From NCBI RefSeq assembly GCF_001659605.2, contig NC_035162.2:26651526-26715525 (forward strand): a stretch of DNA of 64,000 bases. Reading direction: 5' to 3'. This stretch comes from Manihot esculenta. Taxonomy: Eukaryota > Streptophyta > Magnoliopsida > Malpighiales > Euphorbiaceae. The stretch's first letter is position 1. Each line of letters starts with the position of its first letter. The translations under genes were made by a program, and so were the position numbers. Below, piece after piece: positions 1-12,661 of the stretch. The notes below the pieces were generated by a model. The model was not told where the DNA came from, did no database searches, and saw only the letters and a program-made list of their open reading frames with translations.

Positions 1-503
1 ATTATTAAATGTGAGTAAGTAGTAATAAAAGTATATCAAATAAGTCTTTAAAAATAGATTAAATAAAAACATAAAAAACGTGTAAGTCCTTGAATTATTG
101 AAAAATATAAATTAAATCATTAAAAAATAAAAAATAGATCAAGTAAACCCTTAAGAGATATATACGTCTTTAAATTTATAGGTATTATTGTTAGAAGCAC
201 CTGCTGTATTTGCATTTGATACCATATTTGCTTAAACCTACCAAAACAACTTAAATAAAATTGATGGTTTGATCTATTATTTATTATTTTTATTTTATTT
301 TAATATTTTATAACTTTATTTTAAAAAAATTTCATACTATAAATTTTACTAATAATAAATTTATTTATTAATAATAATTTTATTTTAGATCTTAATGAAT
401 AATTATTATAATTTATAAAACTAGTAAATGGAATTTTAGATCATTATTATTATATTTTGTATGTGATAAGATTTACTATTTAAAATTTAAAAATACTTTC
501 AAA

Positions 504-536
<33 letters not shown>

Positions 537-2299
537 GAGAAGTTATGCTACGTTGCACTTGTTTAAAGCAATTATTAATGTAGGTGAAAAATTATTGGTA
601 ACCATTTTTAAAACCTGGCTTTCGGATTTAGCCATATTGCCTTTTTCTCTATGCAATGCGTTTATTTGTTAGAGATAGATATGTGAACCTTACATTTATA
701 TGTTGTTTATGTCTATTCTTATATGAAAATGGTTAAATAAAAATTTCTTTAAAATTGCCATAATTTTGACAATAACTTAATTCTGTCTTTAAATTCTGTG
801 TGCATATATCTATTTTTTAAAAAATCAAAGTATAAATTCAAAAATGAGTCGTGTATATTTAGGCTGAATCCCTTTTAGAAGGTGTCCTATGGGCTAGTCC
901 ATCCAAATTCTATATAGATTGGAGTGTATATATAGAATTTATATAGAACTAAAGACTTAATTAAAATTACTATAATTTTAACAATAATTCAATTTTGTCT
1001 TTAGTTCTAAATTACCCTTACTTTTTTTAGTTATTAATTATTTAAATTAATTTAAAATTGGTAAAAATTTAAATTTTGAGAGAGATATATATATACCAAA
1101 AGAAATAAAAACTTTTGGCATAAAATTATTAAAACAATTTTAAAAATAAAAAATAATTTTGATAATACAAATTATTACATTATAAGAATTATATTTAAAT
1201 ATTAAATAATCATAAAAAAGATAATTTGATAATATAAAACTACTAAATTTTAATGATTAATAATTATATTTAAATTTTAAAATTAGTAAATGAATATTTG
1301 AATATGAGATATACATAAATGATAAACAATCGAAATTCTAAGATAAGATTATTTAAATAAATTTTAATTTAATAATATTAAATTATTAGATAATATGTTC
1401 AATTTAAAAAAATTAAAATTTTTATTTTCAAAACCATCATTGAGTTTGATTATCTAATAAGTGATTCATTTTATTTCTCAATTAAATTTAAATAAAATTT
1501 CTAAACTTTAAAATATATTAAAGTTTTAATATTTTAAATTCAGCTTTTTTTTTTCATTTAAAATATAATCATTGTTAAAATTTATTGCTAATAAATGATA
1601 ACAAGTTTAGTTTATTAGTATTAAATTAACAATGGTTTTGTTAGATTTAATAATAATTTAAACTTATTAGTTCAACTTAATAAAAATGATATACAATATC
1701 ATCATATTTATTTAAAGCTGATAATATAATATTAAATAAATTTAATAATAATTATAATCAAATATTAAAATGAATTACTAATAAATATATTTAAATATTA
1801 AATAAATGAAATTAGTATTATCAATAAATTTATACAATTTATAAATAATAACATTAAAATATTAGATTATTGAGATCACATTAAGATATCATGTAATAAG
1901 TTTAAATTTTAATTTTTTTTGCATTTATAGAAAAATTCTTTTAGTTAAATTCTTTTTATAATAATTTAAACTTATAATCTATATATATATATATATATTA
2001 GAATGAACATAAACATATGTAACTTAAATTAAATTAAATGAAAATAATCTATACTGTATAAAAAAGTGAAAAGATGAAATAATGAAATCGCGGTTTTACT
2101 CTTATATTATATAAGGATTTACTAGGTTTTAAATTTTAAAATGAATAATTATTTTATTATGTAAATAATTTTTTAAAATAATTTTAAATATTTATCATTT
2201 ACAATTAATGCATGTTTAAATTCACAGCAAATCACTTTATTATATAATTCATATATAATAATATTTAAAAATTATTTGAAATCACAATATTTTTGACAA

Positions 2300-3235
2300 A
2301 ATATTTGAATATGAATACAAAGTTGTACCGCAGTTCTACAAATCGCCACTATTAACTGATCGAGCTTTTTTCTTAAAAACATTATTCTCCAAAAACATAT
2401 ACTGGAGTAGCCGTCTGTAGAGAAATTCTCATTTTTCTCGCAGAATCCCATCCAAAAGCATATTAAAAAATGTCTTTTTGATAATGATTTTTTTTTTTCA
2501 TATTAAAAATCTCCCGACAACGTGGACAGGGGACAAAAATTGAGACCAAATAGAGATCGAGAGAGAGAAAGTAATAAAAGGAAATTAAAAAAAAAAAATG
2601 ATATGATGGAACTGTCCACCTCAAATTGAGTTGAAGTGTGGCAGTTGCATGGTATTGTCGTGCAACTGCCCACTGTCCTCCTATTTAGTTTTTTTTTTTT
2701 TTTTTTTTAATTTCCTTTTTCTTTTTTTTTTTTATAGAAAATCAAAAAGAAAATAAATAAAATATAAAACATTTTTTCAGCTTTTATTTATTGAGCTAAA
2801 TAATTGGTGAATTTTTTTTTCTTTTATTAATAGACACACTATTATATACATTATAATTTCATATTTTATAAATAAATGATGTAATTTATGCCTATTTCGA
2901 TAGTTTATATATATATATATATTAGAATAACATAATTGCTTAAATGGTCAAATTCAAAATAATTATAATATATAATACTATATATCATTTATCATATCTA
3001 ATTATTTACACAATTATAATTATTTACTTTTATATTCATAATTATATTTTATTCACATACACCGATTAATAAAAAAAAAAACTAATATCATAATTTCATA
3101 TAATTTTTCTTATATTTCGATAGTTTTAACTTTAATTTAATTTGTTTTTTTAAATGTATTCATCAAATTAAATTATTCATAATAATTTAATAATATCATA
3201 AAATAATAAATATTAAATTAAATCATATAATATTT
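2300..3235. repeat. degenerate ~0.9 kb tandem repeat, unit A
   Basis: This unit shares an ordered series of blocks with the next one. Both have a block around ACTGGAGTAGCCG (2402 and 3328), then AAAAGCATATTAAAAAAT, then AACTGTCCACCTCAAATTGAG, then a poly-T/A tract, and finally blocks mentioning TTCATAATAATTTAATA. Spacing between blocks is preserved, so this is a tandem duplication that has since drifted. No coding capacity is visible. Edges are approximate. Confidence 0.7.
2640..2670. other. perfect 10-bp inverted repeat
   Basis: GGCAGTTGCA (2640-2649) and TGCAACTGCC (2661-2670) are exact reverse complements around an 11-base loop. The matching place in unit B (about 3557-3585) has lost the symmetry. 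It is too short for a typical plant miRNA precursor. Function unknown. Confidence 0.6.
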
Positions 3236-4160
3236 GAATACGGAGATTAAATTGCAATTTTACATATTGTCCACTGCTTTATTGATTGACCTTTCCTTTT
3301 TCAATTGTTCTCCAGAAACATACACTGGAGTAGCCGTGTGTAGAGAAATTCTAATTTTCTCTCGGCAGGATCCCATACAAAAGCATATTAAAAAATCTCT
3401 TTGATAATGATTTTTTAGATTAAAAATCTCTCAAACAATATCGACAGGGAAAAAATTGAGAGCAAAGAGAGATCGAGAGAGAAAAGCATTAAGACAAAGT
3501 AATAAAAAGAAATTAAAAAAAAATAATGATATGGCGGAACTGTCCACCTCAAATTGAGTGGGAGTGGTATTGCCATAAAACTGCCCACTATCCCCAATTT
3601 ATTTTTTTTTAAATTTTTTTTCTTAATATCAAAATGAGCTTTTGAATAAATAAAGTATAAACTTTATTTTTTTATTTTTATTTATTAAATTTAATTATGG
3701 ATGAAATTTTTTCTTTTATCTCCTATCCACACATGATAGACACATTATTATATAGACTATAATTTTATATTTAATAAATAAAATGTGTAACTGTATTTAT
3801 TTCGAGAGTTCAAATATTATATATCAATTGCGATAACACAACCGCTTCAATGGTGAAATTTAGAGTAGTTACAATATGCAATACTTTAAATCATTTATCA
3901 CATTTGATTATTCACATGAATTTAATTATTTACTTTTGTATTCATAATTATGTTCTGTCCACAGATAAATATAATTGACCAGTAAATGAAAATAAAGCTA
4001 ATATGATACTTCCATATGACCTATCTTGATACTTTTAACCTTAATTTAATTCACTTTTCTAAGAATATCTTATTAGATCGAATCATTCATAATCATCTGA
4101 TAGTATCATAAGATAAAAAAATATTAAATTAAGTCTTAAGTAACATATCAGAGTTCTAAG
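3236..4160. repeat. degenerate ~0.9 kb tandem repeat, unit B
   Basis: Second copy of the unit at 2300-3235, with the same block order and many substitutions and small indels. It ends shortly before the copia target site. A short minus-strand open frame inside it (3415-3597) is low-complexity hydrophobic sequence made by the T-rich repeat and is not a gene. Confidence 0.65.
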
Positions 4161-4172
4161 GATATTAGTAAG

Positions 4173-4976
4173 TGTTGTTTCTGAAGGCTTAAACTCTAAT
4201 CTCATAAAACACTGAGATTTACGAGTTCGGAGTGATCTTTAAGGATCATCATACGTCTCGAAAGAGGAAATCCTTTATTCACGATGAGTTACAAAGAAGA
4301 GAACAACCACACACGAGCACAAGCTCGATTAAATATCAACAAATGGTAGGAAACATCAATCTTGATGCTTTTTCACTTTGCATACTTTTTCACACCCAAA
4401 ACAGAGGAACCTGACTCAATGACTTTGACCCTATTAAAAGACTGAAAAGCCCCTCAGTTCTTTTAAATAAAGGCGGGTAAATAAAATGTCATCATTACTT
4501 TTAATCCTTTTAGACGTTCTGAGCACTTTAAAGAATTTGTGCATTCTGAGCTTCCAAGCATTCCTTCCTGCCTTGCAAGCTTCTGAGCATCCGAGCTTTT
4601 GGACAACTAGCCTACCTTGACAAGAATCACCCTGCGAGCATCCGGGCTCCACAGCCCTACGAGCATCCCGGGCACTCCAACCCTTCTTTTATTAGGCCTG
4701 CCTTACTTAGCCCTACTTCCATCAGGCAGGCCGGCCGGCCGTTCCATTAGGCAGGTCGGCCATTTCATCAGGCAGGTCAGCCGTTCCTTCAAGTAGGTCT
4801 ACCCTTCCTTTTGGCAAATTGGTCCTTCAGCAAATTAACCCATCAACAGATCGTCACACCTCGTCAACATGTCTGATCATCTTTCAAGTCGTCTACTCGT
4901 CGTCTAATCTCTCTCTCTCTCTGTTTTTATCCAGAAGTTCTGAACACTTTTGAAGAATTCGAGCATCAGTCTTTCA
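4173..4976 (-). repeat. copia 3' LTR
   Basis: It begins TGTTGTTTCTGAAGGC and ends GTCTTTCA on the plus strand. It aligns along its length with 38389-39160, with many substitutions and several indels (804 versus 772 bp). The divergence makes this the oldest dated insertion in the nest. A polypurine tract (minus-strand AAGGTGGAGAAT) lies just inside, at about 4977-4990. Confidence 0.92.
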
Positions 4977-5196
4977 ATTCTCCACCTTGCTTGAACTTCT
5001 TCAACTCATATAAATCCTCGCTCCTTCTTTGACCTGAACCTCATCATTCTTCGGTCAACCTTAACAAGCTCAGCATCCTTTTGAACTTGTTGACCGGTAA
5101 AGTCTTGGTGAGTGCATCAGTAGGGTTTTCTTCTGTGTGGATCTTCTAAACCTTGACAATTCCTTTAGATATCAAATCTCTGATGAAGTGCAACAT
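4977..5196 (-). pseudogene. copia pol C-terminus (RNase H end)
   Basis: Minus-strand translation gives the usual end of copia pol: HFIRDLISKGIVKV, then a run resembling KIHTEENPTDALTK, then NKFKRM. The preceding part of the same protein lies at 34300-34968, so this fragment was separated by the insertion at 5197-34299. The reading frames on the two sides do not join cleanly: there is one indel near the breakpoint in addition to the duplicated target bases. The fragment is non-functional. Confidence 0.85.
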
Positions 5197-5666
5197 TGTA
5201 ACGACCCGAAATCGGACCACTACCGGCGCTAGGATCCAGATCGACTTAAGGTCGCCGGGACCCGTAGCAAGCCTAACATACAACCTGTCATACTTGATAA
5301 TCCCATACATGATCACACATTTACATAAAATTTTAAACTTTTTCATTCACCAAGCTTGACCTGTGCATGCACCATAACGTTAAACATACAAACCCCATAC
5401 TAGAGCCCTCATCAAATGTTCTAACTGGGTCAATATAACATATGCCAAGCTTGGTTCAACATAAATCAACATTAAAACATTTCATCAGACCATGTACAAA
5501 AGGGATTAACGTACATTAGGGCCAAGCACAATACTAATCCTCAATACATAATTATACAATCTCTTACAAAGCATTATATTACATTATCTTTCATTGTTTT
5601 CTCATGTCCACTTCTAACTATTACATACACACTACTTTTACTCTTGACGACTTCCTTGCCTATCCC

Positions 5667-7897
5667 TGTAACGACCCAGAAATCGGACCGCTACCGGCGC
5701 TAGGATCCAGATCGGCTTAAGGCCGCCGGGACCTGTAGCAAGCCTAACATACAACCTGTGAACCTGTTTAATCCCATACATGATCAACAACATACATAAA
5801 AATTTATAACTTTTCTTTCATACATTCTCTCATACACCAAACTCAACCTGTGCATGCACTGAACATAAACATAACCATAAACATTAACCCCTCTTTGGGA
5901 TCTCATCAATGCCCCAATGGGTGACATAACATGCGTTGAGTTGGTTTACATATACATCATAAAACGTCTAAGATCATGTATTAAAAGGGATAACAATACT
6001 CTATGGTCAAGCACACCTCTAACATCCATGAACATCTTTACATTACATATCTATACCGTACTTATACATGACTGTACTAAACATAACATCTCAACATTAT
6101 TCATGTCCATACTATCTATTACATAACCAAGACTTCATTACTCTTGCTGATCTCCTAGTCTACTCTGTACCTGCAAACCTAGGGGTTAAGGGAGAGGGGT
6201 GAGCTATAAAGCCCAGTGAGCAGAATAATAAAACATTTAAAACATATGATAACATGGAATGCATCACATCACAGCTAATCACATCAAGGATGAATTTGTC
6301 ACCAATAGTCCTCTACATGGTCCAACTGTGCCAGGGGCGTAGAATGGGCCTCACTGGTCTTTCTCTTACATAACATAACATAACATAACATTCCGACTGT
6401 GCTAGGGGCATAGAATGGGCCTCACTGGTATTCCGTACCGTATCATCATCATATCGTAACATACGATGACTAAAGGATCATTCAACATTCATCCGCATCA
6501 TCAACATATTATGCAATGCAACATATTCGTGAGTTCTAATGCAAACACCCTATTATATCTCATGGCATTCATGATGCGTGAATCATGCTAAAACTGATTT
6601 ATTTACTTTAAAGCATAAAGAGTCATTCCACTCACCTCTGGCTAGCTCTGACAGACACGGAAACAGCTGAACTCACTGCTGAGGTCCTCGGTTCCTCGGG
6701 TCCGAACCTACACAGGTGGACTCAAATGAGGGACCAAATATACATGAACATGACTCTGGGATACTCCCCAAAAACCCCCTAAAAACACCTCAAAACATTC
6801 ATGGAATACATGCAAAGGAAGGCTGAACAGGGCACTTTCGGCGGCAGGTTCGGTGGCCGAAAGTCCCTCCAGAGCTGAAAGTCAGGCAGGTTCGGCGGCA
6901 CCTTCGGCGGCCGAAACTCCTAGACAGAGACAAAACTCATGCATGTTCGGCAGCACTTTCGGCGGCCGAAACTACCCTCCAGAGACGAAAGTCCTCTTTC
7001 GGGGGCAGGCTTCGGCAGCCGAAGGCTGCTTCCACAAGTGGGTTCGGCGGCCGAAAGTTCCTTCGGCTGCCGAAAGTTCCTTTGGCGGCCGAACCTGAGT
7101 TTCTCCAAAGTGGCAGAAACTCAGCTCCAACATGCACAAACTCCTCCCAAACCTTTCAAACATGCATAAACCTATTCTACAACAATCCCAAACATACACC
7201 ATCAAGCATACAAGCTCATAGGGGTCTCAAACTAGCCTAAACCCCAACTACAACACATCAAACATACCCAAATTGCTCAAAAACACACATTAAACCCATA
7301 AACTCAAAACAACCTAAACATGCATTTCTACTTCAAGAAACAACTTATAACTTGTTTAAAACATAAAGTGAGCTCAAGATCGGCCCTTACCTCTTGAAGA
7401 TCGAGAGGAAAACGACCCTAGCTCGGAGATGGGAGAGATTTGAGTTTCTTGAACCTCAAAGCTTCAAAACTTGCTTTATACTTGAAAATCTTCAAAACAA
7501 AGTCAAAACTAGTGAAAATCGTGAAAGATTTGAAGGAAGAAACTCAAGATCGGTGAGGGACGGCGGAGAGCTCACCTTGGCCGAAAGTGGGGAGAAAAAC
7601 TCGCCCGTTTTCGGCTAAGGGACCTCTTTATAGGTGGCTGGCCAGGCCACATTCGGGAGCCGAACGTGCCTCCGCATGCATGCCATGTTCGGCGGCCGAA
7701 CTTGAGGTTCGGTGGCCGAACCTGGGTCTTCCTCCAAGATTATTTTCATGCAAAAACTCATTTCCTTTTTACTTAAAACCATGAAATACATTGAAACATT
7801 TTATGAAAACATGTTTCTACCCTACTAGAGGCTTCCGACATCCGAGATTCCACCGGACGGTAGGAATTCCGATACCGGAGTCTAGCCGGGTATTACA
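5667..7897 (-). repeat. Tekay level-2 3' LTR
   Basis: A 2231-bp LTR, TGTAACGACC...GTATTACA on the plus strand. It contains two tandem copies of a GGGGCGTAGAATGGGCC-type unit (about 6330-6430), an (ACATA)n run, and two clusters of the TTCGGCGGCCGAA palindrome (about 6835-7100 and 7640-7725). On the minus strand there is a TATA box (CTATAAAGAGG, about 7623-7633) and the splice-donor-like CTTCAAGAGGTAAG (about 7388-7401). Open frames here encode FGGR/AAE-type repeats generated by the palindrome and are not genes. Confidence 0.93.
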
Positions 7898-7934
7898 TTC
7901 TCCCCCCCTTAAGAACATTCATCCCCGAATGTTC
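7898..7934 (-). other. polypurine tract and adjacent hairpin
   Basis: Directly inside the 3' LTR, the minus strand reads CTTAAGGGGGGGAGAA, the plus-strand primer (polypurine tract). Next to it is a perfect hairpin: GAACATTC (7913-7920), loop ATCCCC, GAATGTTC (7927-7934). The same hairpin occurs at the same place in the other Tekay copies (23812-23833, 49280-49301, 57644-57665). Confidence 0.85.
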
Positions 7935-7994
7935 ACCAAACAACACATGCATAGCAATCAACATAATATACATACAAAGCACATAAAACTTACC

Positions 7995-8579
7995 TTAGAA
8001 AAGATGGGGATATTGTTGGAGCATGGACTCCCGTGTCTCCCAGGTACACTCCTCAATATTGTGGTGATTCCAAAGGACTTTCACCATCGGGATTTCCTTG
8101 TTCCTTAGCTTTCTGATCTGGGTGTCGAGGATCCGCACTGGCTGCTCAACATAGGTGAGATCCTCTTGGATCTCCACATCAGGCTCACTAAGAACCTTGC
8201 CCGAATCTGACACAAATTTCCTCAACATAAAAACATAGAAAACCGGATGGATTCTCTCCATTGAAGCAGGCAAGTCCAGCTTGTACGATACATTCCCAAT
8301 CTTTTGCAAGACTTCAAAGGGTTTGATGTACCGTGGAGCCAGCTTACCTTTCTTCCCGAATCGGATCACCCCTTTCATTGGAGATATCTTGAGCAATACC
8401 AAATCCCCCTCCTGAAACTCTACTTGCCTTCTGCAGATATCTGCATAACTCTTCTGTCTACTTGCAGCAGTCTTGATCCTTTCTCTGATTATGGGTACCA
8501 CCCTGCTGGTGATCTCTACTAGCTCAGGCCCTGCCAAGGCCTTTTCTCCAACTCTTCCCAGCAAACAGGTGATCTGCAC
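7995..8579 (-). pseudogene. Tekay integrase C-terminus and chromodomain-like tail
   Basis: The end of pol, in a different frame from the integrase core upstream. It covers the GPELVEIT segment, the integrase C-terminal fold ([40 protein letters not shown]) and a chromodomain-like end ([34 protein letters not shown], stop after QYPHLF). In chromoviruses this tail targets integration to marked chromatin. A single-base deletion near 8549 (compare 48655-48665 in the intact copy) moves the frame, so it is no longer translated with the core. Confidence 0.9.
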
Positions 8580-9373
8580 TTCCTCCCATACAAAGCTTCA
8601 TATGGAGCCATCCCGATGCTAGCATGATGGCTGTTATTGTAGGCAAACTCCACCAAGGGTAGATGCTGCCTCCAAGAACCGCCAAAATCCAGCACACACA
8701 TTCTGAGCATATCCTCTATTGTCTGGATGGTCCTCTCTGACTGTCCGTCCGTCTGTGGATGGAAAGCAGTGCTAAAATCCAACCTGGTACCCATGGCATT
8801 CTGCAGACTCCGCCAAAACTTGGAGGTGAACTGGGGCCCTCTATCGGACACTATTGAAACATGAACCCCATGCAGTCTGACGATCTCATCAACATACACC
8901 TGCGCCAACTTGTCCACAGAATAGCCACTCCTGACAGGGATGAAGTGAGCGGATTTGGTGAGTCTGTCCACAATCACCCATATGGAGTCCAATCTGTTGG
9001 ACACTGCCGGTAACCCCACCACGAAGTCCATAGCTATATTCTCCCATTTCCACTCTGGAATAGGTAGTGGGTTAAGCATTCCAGCCGGCTTCTGATGTTC
9101 CAGCTTCACCCTCTGACATACTTCGCAGGCTGACACAAACTGTGCCACTTCTCTCTTCATAGCTGGCCACCAATAAACCTTCTTCAGATCTTGATACATC
9201 TTGGTGGTTCCGGGGTGAACGCTGTATCTTGCATTATGAGCCTCTCTCATAATGTCTCCTTTTAGCCCTATGTCATCTGGTACACACAATCGGCTCTCAT
9301 AGCGGAGGATCCCCTTGTTGTCGAATCTGAACTCACTATCCTTGCCCGACTGAACAGTCCTGGCAATCTTCAC
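8519..9373 (-). pseudogene. Tekay integrase zinc finger and catalytic core
   Basis: Integrase inserts the cDNA into the genome. Visible are the HHCC finger (HNARYSVHP...CEVCQ), catalytic Asp in AMDFVVGLP, the second Asp in VSDRGPQFT, and the Glu in [11 protein letters not shown], followed by [20 protein letters not shown]. The frame begins after a TAG at 9392-9394 (CAG in the intact copy, giving AQKQHEDPE). It ends in a frameshifted tail after CWEE. All three catalytic acidic residues remain. Only the flanking lesions inactivate it. Confidence 0.92.
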
Positions 9374-9391
9374 TAACTCTGGGTCCTCATG

Positions 9392-9604
9392 CTATTTCTG
9401 AGCCACCTGCTCCAGAAACACGGGTGCCACTCTCATCTGGGCTACCAAAGTACCTATACCAGACAACTCCAACTGTAGACCTTCATTCATGAGCTCGAAG
9501 AACTCCCTCACTACTGGCCTTCTCTCTGCTGAAATATGGGACAAACTGCCAAGTGATTTTCGGCTTAAAGCGTCTGCCACAACATTCGCCTTACCCGGAT
9601 GGTA
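9392..9604 (-). pseudogene. Tekay RNase H to integrase linker
   Basis: A short piece of pol ([15 protein letters not shown]...FLEQVAQK) caught between two premature stops, at 9605-9607 and 9392-9394. Both stops are CAG-to-TAG changes compared with the intact element (CKIQYHPGK and AQKQHEDPE there). ADALSRK is the usual junction after gypsy RNase H. Confidence 0.92.
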
Positions 9605-12600
9605 CTAGATCTTGCAATCATAGTCACTAAGCAGTTCTACCCATCTTCTCTGTCTCAAGTTCAGATCTCTTTGACTCAGGATGTACTGCAGGCTCTTATG
9701 ATCTGTAAAGATCTCACATTTAACCCCATAAAGGTAGTGCCTCCACATCTTGAGTGCAAAGATTACTGCTGCCATCTCAAGGTCATGTGTAGGGTAATTC
9801 AACTCGTGCTTCTTCAGCTGCCTAGAAGCATAAGCAATCACCCTTTCATTCTGCATTAGCACACAACCCAGTCCCACCCGGGACGCATCACAATAGACTG
9901 AGAAGTCTTCATTACTAGATGGCAGAGCCAACACGGGTGCAGAAGTCAACCTCTTCTTAAGCTCTTCAAAACTCTCTTCGCATTGGTCGGTCCACACAAA
10001 CCTCTGATTCTTCCTGGTCAATCTGGTCAGAGGAGCTGCAATCTTTGAGAAGTCCTGAACGAACCTCCTGTAGTAACCTGCCAAACCCAAGAAACTCCTG
10101 ATTTCTGTCACTGAAGTGGGTCTAGGCCAGTTAGCCACAGCTTCTACCTTCTTGGGGTCCACCTCTATTCCATTTTCTGACACCACATGCCCCAAGAAAG
10201 AGATGCTCCTCAACCAGAACTCACACTTGGAGAACTTGGCATACAAGCCATGTTCCCTCAAGGTCTGCAGAACTAACCTAAGATGATGGGCATGCTCCTC
10301 TGCATTCCTGGAATACACTAAGATATCATCTATGAAGACAATAACAAAGTGATCCAGGTATTGGCTAAACACTCTGTTCATGAGATCCATGAATGCTGCA
10401 AGGGCGTTGGTTAACCCGAACGGCATAACAAGGAACTCATAATGCCCATATCTGGTCCTGAAGGTTGTCTTCGGCACATCCTCTTCCCTTATGCTTAGCT
10501 GATGGTACCCCGATCTCAGATCTATTTTGGAGAAACAACCTGCTCCGGCTAGCTGGTCAAATAGATCGTCGATCCTTGGCAATGGGTACTTATTCTTGGT
10601 AGTGACCTTGTTCAATTGCCTGTAGTCGATATAAAGTCTGAGAGATCCATCCTTCTTTTTCACAAATAGCACTGGAGCACCCCAAGGTGAGGTACTCGGT
10701 CGGATGAAACCCCTATCTACCAGCTCTTGCAACTGATCTTTTAACTCTTTCAATTCTGCTGGTGCCATCCTGTAGGGAGGGATATAGATCGGTCTAGTTC
10801 CAAGCATCAATTCAATTTCGAACTCTATCTCCCTAGCAGGTGGTAAACCTGGCAGCTCGTCTGGGAACACATCTAAAAACTCACTGACCACGGGCACTGA
10901 GGCGGGCTCTCTGACATGACTATCCAGCTTTCTCACATGAGCTAGAAAACCCTGACAACCCCTCCTGAGTAGCCTACGAGCCTGTAGGGCTGATATCAAA
11001 CCTCTAGGTGTACTCCCTCGGTCTCCTCTGAAGACCACCTCTGACCCATCCTGACATTTGAACTTGACTACCTTGTCCCTGCAGTCCAAGGTAGCACCAT
11101 GGGTAGATAGCCAATCCATCCCTAGAATGACGTCAAAATCTGTCAAGTCTAGAACCACAAGGTCGGCGGACAAGCATCTTCCCTCCACAAAAACTGGACT
11201 ATACTGGCAGACTGACTCTGCCACTGACGGGTCACACTTGGGTCCACTGACCCATAGGGGACACTCCAACCCAGAGACCATCAATCCCAACCTCTCGACG
11301 GCCCTCGGAGCAATGAAAGAATGAGATGCACCAAGGTCCATTAATGCATACACATCAGAACAACCAATGATGAGATTACCTGCCACCACGGTGTTGGATG
11401 TGTTTGCCTCTTGTTGAGTCATGGTGAAGATCCGCGCTGGAGCTGACGAACCCTCACCCCTGAAACCCGCTGAAGAAGAGGCTGCCCCTCTTCCTCTGCC
11501 TCTGCCACTAGCCTGAGTCGCGGCTGGAGCTGCTAGCTGAGCCACACTACCAGAAGCTGTCTGCTGAGACTGTGCTCCAAAAGCTGCCCTAGGACACTCC
11601 CGAGCCATGTGTCCCTCCTGCCCACATCTGAAGCAGGCTGTCATCCCAACCAGACATACTCCCTTGTGCGGCCTCCCCCACTTCTTGCATACTGCATTAT
11701 CTGCACCAGAGCTTGAGCCACTCCCTAATCCCAGACCTAACTTGATCTTATTCCAGAACTTATTCTTCTTTGGCTTCTTGGTGGTACCGCTCCACCTCTT
11801 GCTGCCTAAAGCTGTTGCACTTAAAGAAGAAGAGCCTGGGGTCTTAGAACCAGAAGGCTGTGCCACTGACTGCTTAACATTCCCCTGAATGATGGCATTG
11901 GCCTCCATCTTCCGGGCCATATCCACTATGGCATGGAAGCTCTCTCTATCTGCTGACTGGATCAAGGAAGAATACCTGGAGTGGAGTTTCATGATATACC
12001 TCCTTGACTTCTTCTGGTCTGAGTCAAGATTTTGCCCTGCAAATGGCAATAGCTCCAAGAATCTGTCTGTGAACTCATCCACACTCATATCATCAGTCTG
12101 CCTCAACTGTTCAAACTCTATCATCTTCAATTCCCTTGAGCTATCAGGGAAAGCCCATCCTGCAAACTCGTTTGCAAACTCTTCCCAAGACATGCTGTCC
12201 ACCCTCGGGTTCACATAATTCTTAAACCACTCTCGTGCCTTCTTGCACTTAAGCGTGAACCCAACCATCTGAATGGCTCTACTGTCATCAGCCCCAATCT
12301 CATCTGTGATCACCTTGACCCTTTCAAGATACACAAACGGGTCATCCCCTTTTTCATACTGAGGAGCACCCAACTTCATGTAGTCGGTCATCTTGACCTT
12401 GCTCCCACCAGATGAGCTAGGCTTAGGTACTGGGTTTTCTGGAACTGTGGGTTCTGCTGGTGGAGGAGGAGCAGCATCCCCTGGGATAGGGTTTACTGGA
12501 TTTGGATAGTAGGGTGGAGGTGGGTACATGGGGTACTGTGGGTATGGTGGGTAGTAAGATGGGTATGGCATCTGTGTGGGATAAGGGTTAAAGCTATGGT

Positions 12601-12619
12601 AGTCCGATGTGCCTCCCAT
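9605..12619 (-). pseudogene. Tekay gag - protease - RT - RNase H
   Basis: A 1004-residue frame from MGGTSD at 12619. In order: a proline/tyrosine-rich gag segment (residues 1-70), gag core (about 80-260), CCHC knuckle [14 protein letters not shown] (about 325-338), aspartic protease (MDLGASHSF near 425; the intact copy has DPGAS), then reverse transcriptase with IDYRQLN and the catalytic FIDDILVYS near 760, and RNase H from [14 protein letters not shown] near 905. It stops at a TAG (9605-9607) that is CAG in the intact element. The true gag start lies further upstream, beyond another TAG at 12662-12664. The catalytic motifs look sound, so loss of function comes mainly from the stops. Confidence 0.93.
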
Positions 12620-12661
12620 CGAATACCCGGGGTTTTGTGAGAAGGGTGGGAAATAAGGTGG

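Larger units (their letters stand above)
1..4172. other. AT-rich gene-free flank
   Basis: No reading frame here resembles a protein. The stretch is very AT-rich, with homopolymer runs and two TA microsatellites (about 1980-1999 and 2907-2924). It contains a degenerate tandem duplication, annotated separately. The right edge ends in GTAAG (4168-4172), the target duplication of the copia element that follows. The ancestral sequence therefore continued from here into 39161 onwards. Confidence 0.8.

Noticed and set aside
5153..5359. Frames on both strands across 5146-5359.
   Set aside because: They span the copia/Tekay insertion boundary at 5196/5197. Only the copia pol end (minus strand, below 5197) is meaningful.
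6853..7205. Overlapping open frames on both strands rich in FGGR, AAE and RPPK repeats (also at 14397-14820, 33129-33482, 40121-40557, 49982-50418, 56473-56857).
   Set aside because: They arise from the TTCGGCGGCCGAA palindrome in LTRs, open in several frames and both strands at once; not genes.
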